Shown here: piece after piece, positions 8,197 through 17,141 of the stretch
How positions within the stretch are numbered: the stretch's first letter is position 1
Layout: every line of letters starts with the position of its first letter
From: Streptomyces sp. ADI95-17
GTDB lineage: Bacteria > Actinomycetota > Actinomycetes > Streptomycetales > Streptomycetaceae
Direction: 5' to 3'
NCBI RefSeq assembly: GCF_003846175.1
Contig: NZ_ML123047.1
Coordinates: 301,345-365,344 of the forward strand
DNA: 64,000 nt
Notes under the pieces: model-generated
Databases searched by the model: none
Told to the model about the DNA's origin: nothing
Seen by the model: the letters and a program-made list of their open reading frames with translations, nothing else
Position numbers and translations under genes: made by a program

Positions 8197-8691
8197 TCAG
8201 TCGCCCGCCTCGGCGCCGGTGGAGGAGGACAGGCTTGCGCGGGCCGCGGTCATGAAGGCGGCCTTGCGCTCCTCCAAGTGTTCGTTGACCTCGGTGTCGC
8301 CGATCTCGCGCCATACCGCTTGGTTGAGTGCGCGAGCATACGCATGGACAGAGGAGTGCAGGTCCGGATGACAGAGCAGCACGAGGTGTCGTTCGGCGAC
8401 CCAGAGTTTGGTCATGGTGGCGCCGGCGGACCCATTCCAGCCGTCGTCGTCATCGCCCCATGCATCAGGGCGGTTGTAGGCCGCTCGTTCGGCCTCCTGG
8501 GCGCATGCGATGAATTCCTTGATCGCATGCAGCTGTTCGGCCCGGCGCGCCTCGCCGGTGGCCGTCCTCAGCCGTCGTTCCTCGGCCCGCTCCGCGGAGC
8601 GCTGGGTGACGCGCTGGGAGAGGGCCGTCAGCCCGCCACCGAGCGCGACACCCGTAAGCGAGAGGACCGAAGTCCACACGTCCACGGCCAC
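8197..8691 (-). CDS. Membrane-anchored hypothetical protein
   Basis: A 164-residue protein with one N-terminal hydrophobic segment (VLSLTGVALGGGLTAL, about residues 8-24). A long charged helix follows (QRVTQRSAERAEERRLRTAT), then a soluble alpha-helical domain. This one-helix anchor plus coiled-coil layout is common among small Streptomyces proteins of unknown role. GTG start with GGGGGAC five bases upstream. Probably first gene of a pair with 7676-8128. No catalytic motif is seen. Confidence 0.7.
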   Translation of the reverse strand: MAVDVWTSVLSLTGVALGGGLTALSQRVTQRSAERAEERRLRTATGEARRAEQLHAIKEFIACAQEAERAAYNRPDAWGDDDDGWNGSAGATMTKLWVAERHLVLLCHPDLHSSVHAYARALNQAVWREIGDTEVNEHLEERKAAFMTAARASLSSSTGAEAGD

Positions 8692-8851
8692 GCTGTCCCC
8701 CTAAGACAAGTCCTTGCGCATCGGCATGCACATGATCTCGTACCGTCGCGGGGCACGAGCCCGAACGGCGCCCGCAATTGCGTGCCGGTCAGGGCGGTCG
8801 GCAGCAGCCGTCCGCAGGCCACTTCCCCGGCTCGGAGCGCGAGTCCGCGAC

Positions 8852-8857
8852 TAGAAT
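8852..8857 (+). promoter_or_regulatory. -10 element for a probable leaderless gene
   Basis: TAGAAT ends 6 bases before the GTG start at 8864, and there is no ribosome site, so transcription probably starts at the start codon. Confidence 0.45.
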
Positions 8858-8863
8858 CCACGC

Positions 8864-9379
8864 GTGCCCGACGAACTGTCCCCCGAGACCGTCCGCCGCG
8901 CGGTCGCTCGTGGCCGTGGAGCCACATTCGATGTGCCCGAAGGTGAGGCATCTGCCACCGCGGAAAGGCTCAACGAGCAGCTCGCCGGGCGGGACATCCG
9001 GGTGTTCGTCTCCGGACCCACGACCTGCACGGCGCTGCAACTGGTCGATGCGCACGAAGCCCGACGCGCCCGCCCCGAACTGGAAACCCTCGTCGCCGAC
9101 TTCCGCGGCCTGGCACACACCCTCACCCAGAGGTCCGAGCTGGGCACGCTCGACGAGAACGTCTGGTGGGCTGCTCCGCACGGCGAGCACTGCCGCTTCG
9201 AGAACCTCGAAACCGGCGTGGTCGTCGAGGCCCACACCCATGTCCCCGACTCGGTCGACCCGTACTTCCTCCTGCGCTTCGCCCAGACCACGGGACGCTA
9301 CCCCGCCGTCCTCGACGCCTGCGTCCACGGTTTCCACGACATGAGCCGCCTGCTGGAGTTGGCGGGGTCCGATGAATGA
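8864..9379 (+). CDS. Hypothetical protein, possibly DUF6896-like
   Basis: A 171-residue soluble protein. The C-terminal part carries a conserved-looking block: HGEHCRFENLETGVVVEAH, then DSVDPYFLLRFAQTTG. From memory this resembles the DUF6896 pattern (HG...RF...VEAH...DPYF...F), a family of unknown function often seen near polymorphic-toxin immunity genes; I could not check this. The GTG start at 8864 has no ribosome site but a TAGAAT box six bases upstream, so the mRNA is probably leaderless. No operon partner. Confidence 0.65.
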   Translation: MPDELSPETVRRAVARGRGATFDVPEGEASATAERLNEQLAGRDIRVFVSGPTTCTALQLVDAHEARRARPELETLVADFRGLAHTLTQRSELGTLDENVWWAAPHGEHCRFENLETGVVVEAHTHVPDSVDPYFLLRFAQTTGRYPAVLDACVHGFHDMSRLLELAGSDE

Positions 9380-9444
9380 ACGCAGTGCGGTTCGGTAACG
9401 GGCAGTTCTGCCGGTACTTCTGATTCGTCGCCGTGGCGGGGCGT

Positions 9445-10227
9445 TTACCGTACGGGGAAGCCGAAGGAGTATCCCTGCTGCCTCAGCCAGGGAAGGATCT
9501 CGCGCAGGGCGGCCAAGGTCTGGGAGCGGTCTCCGCCCGCGTCGTGGAAGAGGACGGTCGGGCCGTCGGAGATCTCGCGCTTGACGGTGGCGACCATGAC
9601 GTCCGCGCCGGGGCGCTCGAAGTCCTTGGTGTCGACGTTCCAGCCCAGCGGCCGCATTCCCCGGGACGCGGCGAGGTGCCGGCTGTACGGGGTGAAGGCG
9701 CCGCCCGGGGCCCGGTAGTACTGCGGGCGGACGCCGCCGGAAGCCTTGGTGATCATGCGTTCGGCGTCCAGGATCTGCTGGGACTGGTAGGCCTCGGACT
9801 TCTTGTCCATGGCGGTGTCGTGCGAGACCGTGTGGTTGCACAGCCGGTGCCCGCCCGCCACGACCGCCTTGACCAGGTCCGGGTACGCCTGGGCCTGCGT
9901 GCCCACCATGCAGAACGTGGCCTTTACGCCGTTGTCCTTCAGCAGTTGCAGCACCTGGGGCGTCCAGGTCGGGTCCGGTCCGTCGTCGATGGTGATGTTG
10001 ACGCCCCGGGCGCCGCGGTCCGAGGCGTGCGCGATGTCTTCCGCCACCTTGGTCACGGCCCGGTCCTGGTGCCGGGCGTCCGGCGCCGAGACACGGGCTT
10101 CCGGCTGCCGCCCTCCGGCGGTGTCGGCCTGCGCGGTCCAGACCGAGGTGGCCGCGGCCATCGCCGTCACACCGAGCGCCGCCGCAACGAGCCGGCTGTG
10201 CCAACCCCTTCCCCTGTGCTTCGCCAT
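9445..10227 (-). CDS. Secreted polysaccharide deacetylase (NodB homology domain)
   Basis: A 260-residue exported CE4-type deacetylase. The N-terminal hydrophobic segment (residues about 12-33, ending in AQA-DT) is a signal peptide or anchor. All NodB motifs are present: TIDDGPD (metal Asp pair), HTVSHD (HxxxH metal His), RAPGG, W-NVDT and LFHDAGG. It should therefore be an active metal-dependent enzyme removing acetyl groups from peptidoglycan, chitin oligomers or related GlcNAc polymers outside the cell. It is read convergently toward the 8864 gene and lies downstream of the PAP2 membrane protein gene on the same strand, separated by about 220 bases of repeats. Confidence 0.9.
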   Translation of the reverse strand: MAKHRGRGWHSRLVAAALGVTAMAAATSVWTAQADTAGGRQPEARVSAPDARHQDRAVTKVAEDIAHASDRGARGVNITIDDGPDPTWTPQVLQLLKDNGVKATFCMVGTQAQAYPDLVKAVVAGGHRLCNHTVSHDTAMDKKSEAYQSQQILDAERMITKASGGVRPQYYRAPGGAFTPYSRHLAASRGMRPLGWNVDTKDFERPGADVMVATVKREISDGPTVLFHDAGGDRSQTLAALREILPWLRQQGYSFGFPVR

Positions 10228-10330
10228 GTCCGCCCGCCCCTTTGTCGTCTCCGCCGTTGCCCTGCGCCCATCTAGACATATGAACGGGCCGATGGGATCC
10301 CTCGGTTACCGATCGCGGACAAATCTGCAG

Positions 10331-10370
10331 GGGCTCGGCGACAAAGGCAGGGGGTCGGCGACAAACGCAG
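10331..10370. repeat. Tandem 20-bp repeat, 2 copies
   Basis: Two near-identical 20-mers at 10331-10350 and 10351-10370 share the core TCGGCGACAAA and end GCAG; they differ at three positions. They lie in the gap between two minus-strand genes. Confidence 0.7.
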
Positions 10371-10395
10371 GGGTTCAGCGGCCGGTCCGGGCGGC

Positions 10396-10467
10396 TCGGC
10401 TCGGCTCGGCTCGGCTCGGCTGAGACCGTCTCGGCCCAGACCGTCTCGGCTCAGACCGTCTCGGGTT
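10396..10467. repeat. Pentamer run (TCGGC)5 followed by a 15-bp triplicate
   Basis: TCGGC is repeated five times at 10396-10420. Three copies of AGACCGTCTCGGNNN follow at 10423, 10438 and 10453. The third copy overlaps the stop codon end of the PAP2 gene (stop at 10451-10453) and encodes its last residues. Each 15-mer carries a GTCTC near-palindrome, so the array could fold and act as a terminator. Confidence 0.65.
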
Positions 10468-11827
10468 GTGTCTCCGGGGCTCGTGCTGGTGAGGTGGCCG
10501 ACTCCCAGCGGGCGGTGGTCCTTACGTAGCCGTAGATCACCGAGGCCATCGCCAGCACGAGCAGTGGTCCGGCCACCCACGGAAGCCTGGCCATCTCCAG
10601 CGGCAGGTAGCGGTAGGACAGCAGGAGCGCGGCGAAGACGGCTGTGCCGTAGGCGACCAGCCGGAGCCCCGACCGGTCCCAGCCGCGGTCGAACGAACGC
10701 AGGGCTGCCTCGATCGTGAGGGTGAACACCACGCCCGCGAGGAGATCCGCGCCGTAGTGGTAGCCGAATCCCAGCGTTGCGGTGAGTGTGGCGATCAGCC
10801 AGAACGTTCCCGCGTACCGCAGGAACCTCGGGCCCTTGCGGGAATGGATGAAGATCGCGGTGGCCCATGCCGTGTGCAGGCTGGGCATGCAGTTCCGCGG
10901 GGTGATCCCGTCGAACGGCATGGGGTGCGGGGCATCGACCGGCGGCGGCGTCACCGGCCACAGGTCGCCAACCGACCAAGGCGCGCTGGACGACGTGTCC
11001 GACCACCACAGGGTGACGGACGACCAGTGCTCGGTGCCGGTGCCATAGGCGTAGAGCGGCCCGACCACCGGGAAGATCATGTAGATGGCCGGCCCGAGGA
11101 GGCCGATCACCAGGAAGGTGCGCACCAGGTGGTGGACCGGGAAGCGGCGCTCGACGGCCACGTTGCGCAGTTGGTACAGGGCGACGAGGACCGCGGCCAC
11201 CGCGAGCTGGCCGTAGACGATGTCGAGAAAGTTGAAGCCGATCGGGCCGGTGGCCGTGACGAGCCTGCCCACCAGCCACGACGGGTTGCCCAGTGCGTGA
11301 TCGGCGACCGCCACGTACTGGTCGAGCACCGTCGGGCGGGTCTTGGAGGTGATGAGCAGCCAGGTGTCACCGGTCTTGCGGCCGGCCACCAGCAGCAGGC
11401 CCAGCCCGACACCCTTCAGCAGCAGGGCGCGTTCCGGGCCGGTGCGGCGGGTGACGGCGATGACCGCGACGCCCAGGAGCACCCACAGCGCGCCGTTGCC
11501 GAAGGGGTGCCCGTCGGTCACCTCGATGCCGGCCGCCCATCGGACCACCAGGAAGGCGAGGTCGATACCGATCGCGGCGGCGACCGCGATGAACCGTTGC
11601 CGCCAGGTGAGCACCAGCATCATCAGCGCCATGCCGGAGTACAGCAGGAAGCCCGACTTGGGGGCGACCACCACCTCTTTCGCCTGGCTGGCCATCGGCC
11701 CCGGCAGGCCGTAGTGACGCGCGGCGATCTCCAGCGCGACGAGGAAGCCGAGGGTCACGACACCCGCCAAGGCCCAGAGCCACGCCCGTGGTCGGCGCCA
11801 CACGGGGAGCGGAGGTCCGGAATCCAT
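10451..11827 (-). CDS. PAP2-superfamily integral membrane protein (AUR1/inositol-phosphorylceramide-synthase-like)
   Basis: A 458-residue polytopic membrane protein with roughly a dozen hydrophobic segments. The C-terminal half has PAP2 phosphatase/phosphotransferase motifs: MPSLHTAWA (motif 2 His) and GFGYHYGADLLAG (motif 3 His...Asp), typical of the PAP2_3 branch that transfers or hydrolyses lipid-linked phosphates. The conserved loop with TPRNCMPS precedes motif 2. The ATG at 11827 is chosen because AGGA lies 10 bases upstream; an in-frame TTG at 11860 has none. Probable substrate: a phospholipid or prenyl/inositol phosphate at the outer membrane face. No neighbouring lipid gene helps decide. 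Confidence 0.85.
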   Translation of the reverse strand: MDSGPPLPVWRRPRAWLWALAGVVTLGFLVALEIAARHYGLPGPMASQAKEVVVAPKSGFLLYSGMALMMLVLTWRQRFIAVAAAIGIDLAFLVVRWAAGIEVTDGHPFGNGALWVLLGVAVIAVTRRTGPERALLLKGVGLGLLLVAGRKTGDTWLLITSKTRPTVLDQYVAVADHALGNPSWLVGRLVTATGPIGFNFLDIVYGQLAVAAVLVALYQLRNVAVERRFPVHHLVRTFLVIGLLGPAIYMIFPVVGPLYAYGTGTEHWSSVTLWWSDTSSSAPWSVGDLWPVTPPPVDAPHPMPFDGITPRNCMPSLHTAWATAIFIHSRKGPRFLRYAGTFWLIATLTATLGFGYHYGADLLAGVVFTLTIEAALRSFDRGWDRSGLRLVAYGTAVFAALLLSYRYLPLEMARLPWVAGPLLVLAMASVIYGYVRTTARWESATSPARAPETQPETV

Positions 11828-12040
11828 TCGCGAAAGGTCCTGCGGTATTCGATTTCTCAATTTTCGGCCGATTTTCTAGATTTTGGTCAGATGTAAAGGC
11901 TGGTTCCGCTCGCCACCTTCCGATCGGGCCGCTTTCTCCCTCACGAAGAACAGTCCGCCCGACAAGGGAAGACGAAAAGATTACAGTCCGGGTTCGGCCG
12001 CGATCCCGGCCGCCCATTCACCTGCCACCAGCGGGCGGAG

Positions 12041-12745
12041 TCATTCGGTGACGGTGAAGGGGGTGTCCGCGCGCTTGTCGCTGTCCAGCCCTCTGACCTC
12101 CACCGACTTCTGCTGGTCGTCGGCATAGGTCGCGGGGACCTTGATCTCCGCGACGAAGCCTCCCTCGGACGAGGCCGTGACGTCCCGGAGGTCCCAGTCC
12201 GCGCTGTAGCTGCCGTGGAAGGTGACGCGTACGCGCTCGCCCGACGCGAAGCCCGAGCCGGTGAGGGTGATCACCGAGCCGACGGCCCCGCTGTCCGGGT
12301 TCGCCTCGATCCGGGGATTCGCCGACACCTCGGGGGCCGGGTTCTGGGCGGGGAGGGACTGGACCGGCTGCGCCGCGGGCGGGGACCCGGGCTTGGACCG
12401 GGACGGCGCGGTGGCGGACGGCTGGGTGGAGGCGGCCGGGCCCGGCTGCGCGGCGGGCCTGCCGTTGTCGCCCACGGCCACGGCGGTGATGACGGCGGCC
12501 ACGATGGTGGCCACCGCGGTGACCATCGCCCCGATCACGGCGCCCCTGTTCATCCCGCCGCTCGGGGTGGAGGGCGGCGGACCGGGCGCGGGCGTCGGGC
12601 CGGGCGGAGGAACGGGACCGGGCGGAGGAACGAGACCGGGCGGAGTCGTGGGAGCGGGCGGGGGCGGCACCGAAGGACGGGGCGCGTGGGCCGGGGGCGG
12701 GGGAACAGCGCCGGGCGAAGGGCCCGCACCGCCGGGTTCGGACAC
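12041..12745 (-). CDS. Membrane-anchored protein with Pro-rich N-terminus and an IPT/TIG-like extracellular domain
   Basis: A 234-residue protein. Residues 1-62 are a low-complexity Pro/Gly/Ala stretch, probably cytoplasmic. One membrane segment follows (GAVIGAMVTAVATIVAAVITAVAV). Then a Ser/Pro/Gln linker leads to a C-terminal beta domain, PDSGAVGSVITLTGSGF...GERVRVTFHG, with the pattern of IPT/TIG immunoglobulin-like domains. GTG start with GGAGG nine bases upstream. It should sit in the membrane with the beta domain outside; no enzyme motif is visible. It is a single gene, with promoters facing a gap shared with the 12949 gene. Confidence 0.75.
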   Translation of the reverse strand: MSEPGGAGPSPGAVPPPPAHAPRPSVPPPPAPTTPPGLVPPPGPVPPPGPTPAPGPPPSTPSGGMNRGAVIGAMVTAVATIVAAVITAVAVGDNGRPAAQPGPAASTQPSATAPSRSKPGSPPAAQPVQSLPAQNPAPEVSANPRIEANPDSGAVGSVITLTGSGFASGERVRVTFHGSYSADWDLRDVTASSEGGFVAEIKVPATYADDQQKSVEVRGLDSDKRADTPFTVTE

Positions 12746-12948
12746 CGTGCAACCTCCAGAGGCAGTGGTCTGATCAAGAATGACCAGCCTATCGGAGGTG
12801 ACTATTCGTCATTTGTCTTTTGTTCGGGGCTTCTTGCCAATTCCCGATCGCGGCGGCTTTCGGTTGGAGCGACTTCTTCCAGCCCCTTCCGCTCCGGCTC
12901 AGGGTGTTTCCCGCCCGGCCGGGGCGAAGGCCGCGCAGAGTGGTCCGT

Positions 12949-13695
12949 ATGACGACACCCGCAGAGCTGCTCCGCTCCTTCGCCCGCACCCGCGCATCGC
13001 TCGACGGCGAGGAGGTCACGTACTGGTGGTCCGGGGACGTGTACTCCTGGGCGCCCGACGAGCCCTATCAGCGCGTCTTCGGCTTCGAAGGGCTCAACGT
13101 CGCCCGCCTGGTCCAGGACGTCGAAGCCGGGCCCGACGCCTACCAGTTGCTCACCCGCGAGGCCGCCTTCTACCTGGACCCGGCCACCCGCGAGATCCTG
13201 GAGACCTGGCAGGACCTGCCGGTGGTGCACGTCTGGAACGACCCGGCGAACCAGAAGTGGCGCCCCTTCCCGATCCCGACGACCGAGCTCGGCGGACAGG
13301 TCTGCTTCAGCCTGGAGATCCCGCTCGCCTACCCCTCGCCGCTGCCGGTGGCGCAGTACCCGGCCCACTCGGCGGGTGACACGTACAAGGCCCTGGAGCT
13401 CTTCCAGTTCTTCGCCGACCGGGCCGACCTGACCGGTCCGGCCCCCAGTGTCCCGGCGACCATGTCGTGGTCGCGGATGTCACCGTGGCTGCCGTGGATG
13501 GCCCGCGGGCAGCGGCCCGGTGGCCTCACCTTCCACTGCCGGGGCCGCAAGCTCGGCTCGTACGCCGAGGTCCCCGAGCGGACCCGTGCCTACATCGCCG
13601 GCCACCATCCGGAGTTCGCCCGGGCCCCGGAGAAGTGGAGCGAGCCGAACGAGACCAGCTGGACGTACTTCCGCAAGCTCAATCCGCCGGAGTAG
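12949..13695 (+). CDS. DUF1838 family protein
   Basis: A 248-residue soluble protein that I recognise as DUF1838 from its pattern: WSGDVYSWAPDEPYQRVFGFEGLNVARL near the N-terminus, REAAFYLDPATREILETW, VVHVWNDPANQKW, and a C-terminal CRGRKL with PERTRAYI. Function is unknown; members are scattered in bacteria and often predicted exported, but this one lacks a clear signal peptide. Start: ATG at 12949 gives an N-terminus beginning at the conserved domain; an upstream in-frame start would add 43 Arg/Pro-rich residues. No operon; the TetR gene follows after about 170 bases with its own promoter palindrome. Confidence 0.78.
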   Translation: MTTPAELLRSFARTRASLDGEEVTYWWSGDVYSWAPDEPYQRVFGFEGLNVARLVQDVEAGPDAYQLLTREAAFYLDPATREILETWQDLPVVHVWNDPANQKWRPFPIPTTELGGQVCFSLEIPLAYPSPLPVAQYPAHSAGDTYKALELFQFFADRADLTGPAPSVPATMSWSRMSPWLPWMARGQRPGGLTFHCRGRKLGSYAEVPERTRAYIAGHHPEFARAPEKWSEPNETSWTYFRKLNPPE

Positions 13696-13737
13696 GCGGT
13701 GGGGCGTCGGCCGGCTCCGGGTAGTCGGCCCCCGAGA

Positions 13738-13753
13738 TAATACGGCGGTATCA
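13738..13753. promoter_or_regulatory. Operator-like palindrome upstream of the TetR gene
   Basis: ATAC-GGCG-GTAT inverted repeat overlapping a GATAAT -10-like box (13736-13741). It lies about 110 bases before the TetR start, the usual position of an autoregulatory TetR operator. Confidence 0.5.
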
Positions 13754-13861
13754 TGAAGGCGTCCGGTCAGGCGCGCAGGCCGGCAGGCAAGCAGGCCGGC
13801 AGACGAACAGCCGGGCAGCGCAGGCAGTGCGGGCACGACCGACGGGTGGAGACACGAGAGC

Positions 13862-14473
13862 ATGCCGAAACGCGTGGACCACGAAGAACGGCGGGGGCAG
13901 ATCGCCGAGGCGCTCGTCCGGGTCGCCGGGCGGCGCGGGCTGCACGCGGTCGGCATGCGGGACGTGGCGGCCGAGGCCGGCGTATCGCTGCGGCTGGTGC
14001 AGTACTACTTCGGGACCAAGGAGAAGCTGCTGCTCTACGGGCTCCGCCATCTGACCGACCGGTTCACCGCACGCGTGGGCGCCCGCCTGCGGGCCACCGG
14101 CGAGAACCCGGGGCCGCGCGCGACCGCCGAGGCGCTGATTCTGACCTCCCTCCCGACCGACGAGGAGAGCCGGACCTTTCACCTCCTCTACAGCTCGTAC
14201 GCGATCCTCTCCGTGACCGACGAGGTGTTGGCGGCCCAGCCGTTCATCGACAGCCCGGACGCCGCCGAGGACGCCCTGGCCGGACTGTTGCGGCAGGCGC
14301 AGAAGGACGGTCTCGCCGATCCCGGCGTGGACGCGCGCACCGAGGCCATCAGCCTGCTCGCCATGGCGGCCGGCATGGGCACCAGCGTTCTGGTGGGCCA
14401 GCGGCCGGCGGAATCGGCCGCGGAGGTGCTGCGCCACCATCTGGACCGCATCTTCACGCCCCCGCAGGCGTAA
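13862..14473 (+). CDS. TetR family transcriptional regulator
   Basis: A 203-residue regulator. The N-terminal helix-turn-helix is clear: IAEALVRVAGRRGLHAVGMRDVAAEAGVSLRLVQYYFGTKEKLL (about residues 14-58), with the YYF...KE.LL signature. The C-terminal ligand-binding half looks like the BetI/TetR_C_6 type. The start is ATG at 13862 after a GAGAG-type site. A palindrome at 13738-13753 is a likely self-operator. No adjacent co-directional enzyme gene shows the regulated pathway; the divergent MFS exporter gene lies further off at 17141. Confidence 0.9.
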   Translation: MPKRVDHEERRGQIAEALVRVAGRRGLHAVGMRDVAAEAGVSLRLVQYYFGTKEKLLLYGLRHLTDRFTARVGARLRATGENPGPRATAEALILTSLPTDEESRTFHLLYSSYAILSVTDEVLAAQPFIDSPDAAEDALAGLLRQAQKDGLADPGVDARTEAISLLAMAAGMGTSVLVGQRPAESAAEVLRHHLDRIFTPPQA

Positions 14474-14475
14474 CC

Positions 14476-14600
14476 CCCCACCGACACCCGCCCACCGGGG
14501 CCTGACCACCAGGGCCTGACCACCGTCCCCCGCCCACCGGCACCCGTCGATCGGCACCCCTCGACCGGCACCCACCGGCACCCGGCCTCCGGGCGTTCCG
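14476..14600. repeat. CACCGGCACCC-type degenerate repeats after the TetR gene
   Basis: Repeated units of CCACCGGCACCC and GGGCCTGACCAC are packed in about 120 bases between two plus-strand genes. They are non-coding and low-complexity. Confidence 0.5.
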
Positions 14601-14658
14601 GCGGGCTGTTCACACTGGTGGGGTTTCGGAGTGCAGTACGAGTGGACCGGGGGAACGG

Positions 14659-15771
14659 GTGGAGAACTGGGCGCGGCGGCACCGCGGGTTGTTGTGGGGG
14701 GTGGTCTGCGCGCTGGCCGTGCTGGTCGCGGTCGGGGCCTCGGTCCGGGCGCCGCTCAAGGACTGGTGGCTGGCGCGTGAGGCGTGCGGCGGCAAGCTGC
14801 CGGGCGGCGACCTGAAGGCCGTACGGCCGGACACGCGGCTCGGGAAGCAGGAGGAGTCCTTCGACGAGGAACTCGGCGAGTACCACTGCGTACTGACGAC
14901 CGACAAGGACACGGTCGTGGTCGCCGTGGACACCTATCCGGACGGGCCCGGCCGGGACAGGAGGATGTCGTTCATCGGCAGCGCCCGGCCGCCGTACGCC
15001 GTGCTGCCGGGCGGGCTGCCCGGCTTCGAGGCCGACAACAGCATCGTCTACCTGATGCCCGAGTGCCCGCGCGGCGGCAAGGGAGCCGCCGCGGAACACC
15101 GCAGGCTGCTGGTGGGGACCTGGGCCTTCTTCGCCGAGAGCCGCGAGGAGAAGGCGGCCATGCTGCGGCTCGCGGTGCGGATGACGAACGAGGTGACCGG
15201 GAAGCTCGGTTGCGGGGGCGCTCCGCTGCCCGCGCCCGAGGACGGGGCGGTGCCGGACAAGGGTGCGTACGTGCCCCGCGCTGAGGTGAAGGGCACCGCC
15301 TGCGACGCTCTGGCCACCACCCCCGTACCGGCGGAGGGGCGCGACGGGCGGGTGCGCGTCGCCGTCGCGGACGGCGGGGTCGTCGGACGTTGCACCCTGT
15401 ACGCACCGCAGCAGGGCGGCGCCGGCACACGTCCGGGCGAACCGCTGGTGGAACTCACCAGTTGGCTCGGGGACTGGGGTGCCGACCTGCGCGTGACCGG
15501 CTCGCTGAAGGGCGAGGGCGTCTTCCGGCAGCCCTCGTCCACCGATTCCCTGGCGTGGGCCGTCGCCGAATGCGATGGCGAGAACATCGGCTTCGGCGCG
15601 CAGTGGGGGGAGGACTACTCCCTCCGGAAGGCGGACGGGAAGTCCGGCCCTCCCACGGAGAAGCAACACGGCGAGCGGAGCGCGCTGTTGCGCGAGTACG
15701 TGGGCGCGTTCGCGAAGGACCAGGTGCGGCGCGGGAAGTGCACGGGGCTGCGGTTGCCGACGGCTCCGTGA
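14659..15771 (+). CDS. Membrane-anchored extracellular hypothetical protein
   Basis: A 370-residue protein. A single N-terminal membrane segment (GLLWGVVCALAVLVAVGASV, residues about 10-29) is preceded by a short basic cytoplasmic tail, so the bulk is outside. The outer part appears to hold two similar halves, each starting with a Cys-containing REACGGKLP / KGTACDAL element and each with a later Cys (YHCVL, GRCTLY), suggesting a duplicated domain with disulfides. GTG start with GGGGGAA nearby. It resembles a widespread class of Streptomyces membrane-anchored proteins of unknown role. The next gene is convergent. Confidence 0.72.
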   Translation: MENWARRHRGLLWGVVCALAVLVAVGASVRAPLKDWWLAREACGGKLPGGDLKAVRPDTRLGKQEESFDEELGEYHCVLTTDKDTVVVAVDTYPDGPGRDRRMSFIGSARPPYAVLPGGLPGFEADNSIVYLMPECPRGGKGAAAEHRRLLVGTWAFFAESREEKAAMLRLAVRMTNEVTGKLGCGGAPLPAPEDGAVPDKGAYVPRAEVKGTACDALATTPVPAEGRDGRVRVAVADGGVVGRCTLYAPQQGGAGTRPGEPLVELTSWLGDWGADLRVTGSLKGEGVFRQPSSTDSLAWAVAECDGENIGFGAQWGEDYSLRKADGKSGPPTEKQHGERSALLREYVGAFAKDQVRRGKCTGLRLPTAP

Positions 15772-15842
15772 CCCTTTTCGAGCGGCCGGTCTCCCGGTAC
15801 GCCTGCGAGCAGGGGCACGAACACGGGTGAGGCCCCGGGCGG

Positions 15843-17141
15843 TCAGTCGGTGCGGCTGTCGCGCTCCGGGGCCGGGGGAGCAGCCGGGCTCGGGGGAGAA
15901 GTCGGTTTCGGAGCAGCAGTCGGTTTCGGGGCTGCCGGAATGCGTACCGAGGGGATCACGAAGCAGGCCGCGACCGCCAGCGCTCCGGCCAGCATGAAGC
16001 CCCGCGCGTATCCGGCCGAGGCGATGAGGCCGCCCAGCAGTGGCGGGGTGAGCGATGCGGCGAGGTTCTGGCCGGTGTTCTGGACGCCCATGGCCCGCCC
16101 CGACCAGGCGCTTCCGGCGAGTTCGGCGGTGGCGGTGAAGGCCAGGCCGTTGGTGCTCGCGGTGATGCCGCAGGCCAGGACCATGGCGAGATCCGTCAGC
16201 GGCGAGGGCCGGAGGGCGCCCAGCGCGGTCGCGCCCATGACGAGGGCGATGCACACCGACAGCTGCCGCATCGGCCGCACCCGGCTGCCGACCCGGTCGG
16301 ACCAGCGGCCCGCCAGCACCCGCGACACCGCACCCAGCACCTGGGACAGCACCAGGAGCCGGCCCGCGTGCACGGCGCTCCAGCCCCGTACGTCGATCAG
16401 GAACACCATCGCGAAGGCGTTCGTCGCGAACTGCGGTACGCACAGCAGCGCGCTGGAGGCGTGGATGCGCCACAGCGCGGAGTGACGGTAGGGATTGGCG
16501 GCCGGTTCCTGTCCCGCCGACCGCGCGGTGCGGGGCGGGTCCGTGGCCAGCGAGCCGACGAGCACGGCGACGACACCGCACAGCGCCGCGCAGAACAGGA
16601 CGGTGCCCCCGACTCCGTCGTGTGCGGCGAGCGTGGGGACCGTCAGGGCGGCCACGCCCATGCCCAGCGGGGTCGACGTCTGCCGGATCCCCATGGCGAG
16701 GCCGCGTTCCCGGGCGGAGAACCATCCGATGACGAGCCGGCCGCTGGCCGCCGAGACGGATGCGCTCGCCGCCCCGGCAAGCGCCAGGAGCACGCCCAGC
16801 GGGACCAGACCGTTCACCGTGGCCGCCAGGCAGAGGAGTACGGCGGTCATGGCCAGGCCGGAGGTGATGACGGCCCGCTCGCCGAAACGGTCGGCCAGGG
16901 CTCCCCAGACTATGAGCGTCAGCAAGAGGCCGGCGGTGGGGCAGGCGACCAGCAGCCCCACCTGGCCGAGACTCAGTCCGTTGTCCCGCCTCAGTGCCTC
17001 CGAGGTGTACGGAAGCCCGTAGAGGAAGGTGCAGGCGACGGTCTGCGCCGCGGTCCCGAGAGCGAGCATCATCCAACGGCGCACGGCAGCCTCCCCGACA
17101 GATGTATGTGCAGGGTGCAACCATGACATCGCATCCACCAT
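15843..17141 (-). CDS. MFS transporter
   Basis: A 432-residue major facilitator with about 12 hydrophobic segments. Motif A is seen between segments 2 and 3 (GALADRFGERAV) and a related GRWSDRVGSRVR in the second half. A short cytoplasmic N-terminus is followed by RRWMMLALGTAAQTV as the first segment. The C-terminal tail is Pro/Lys-rich with a small tandem repeat (PKPTAAPKPTSP). It would move a small solute, likely an exporter or organic-acid porter; the substrate cannot be read. The start at 17141 is uncertain; ATG at 17129 is also possible. Confidence 0.87.
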   Translation of the reverse strand: MVDAMSWLHPAHTSVGEAAVRRWMMLALGTAAQTVACTFLYGLPYTSEALRRDNGLSLGQVGLLVACPTAGLLLTLIVWGALADRFGERAVITSGLAMTAVLLCLAATVNGLVPLGVLLALAGAASASVSAASGRLVIGWFSARERGLAMGIRQTSTPLGMGVAALTVPTLAAHDGVGGTVLFCAALCGVVAVLVGSLATDPPRTARSAGQEPAANPYRHSALWRIHASSALLCVPQFATNAFAMVFLIDVRGWSAVHAGRLLVLSQVLGAVSRVLAGRWSDRVGSRVRPMRQLSVCIALVMGATALGALRPSPLTDLAMVLACGITASTNGLAFTATAELAGSAWSGRAMGVQNTGQNLAASLTPPLLGGLIASAGYARGFMLAGALAVAACFVIPSVRIPAAPKPTAAPKPTSPPSPAAPPAPERDSRTD

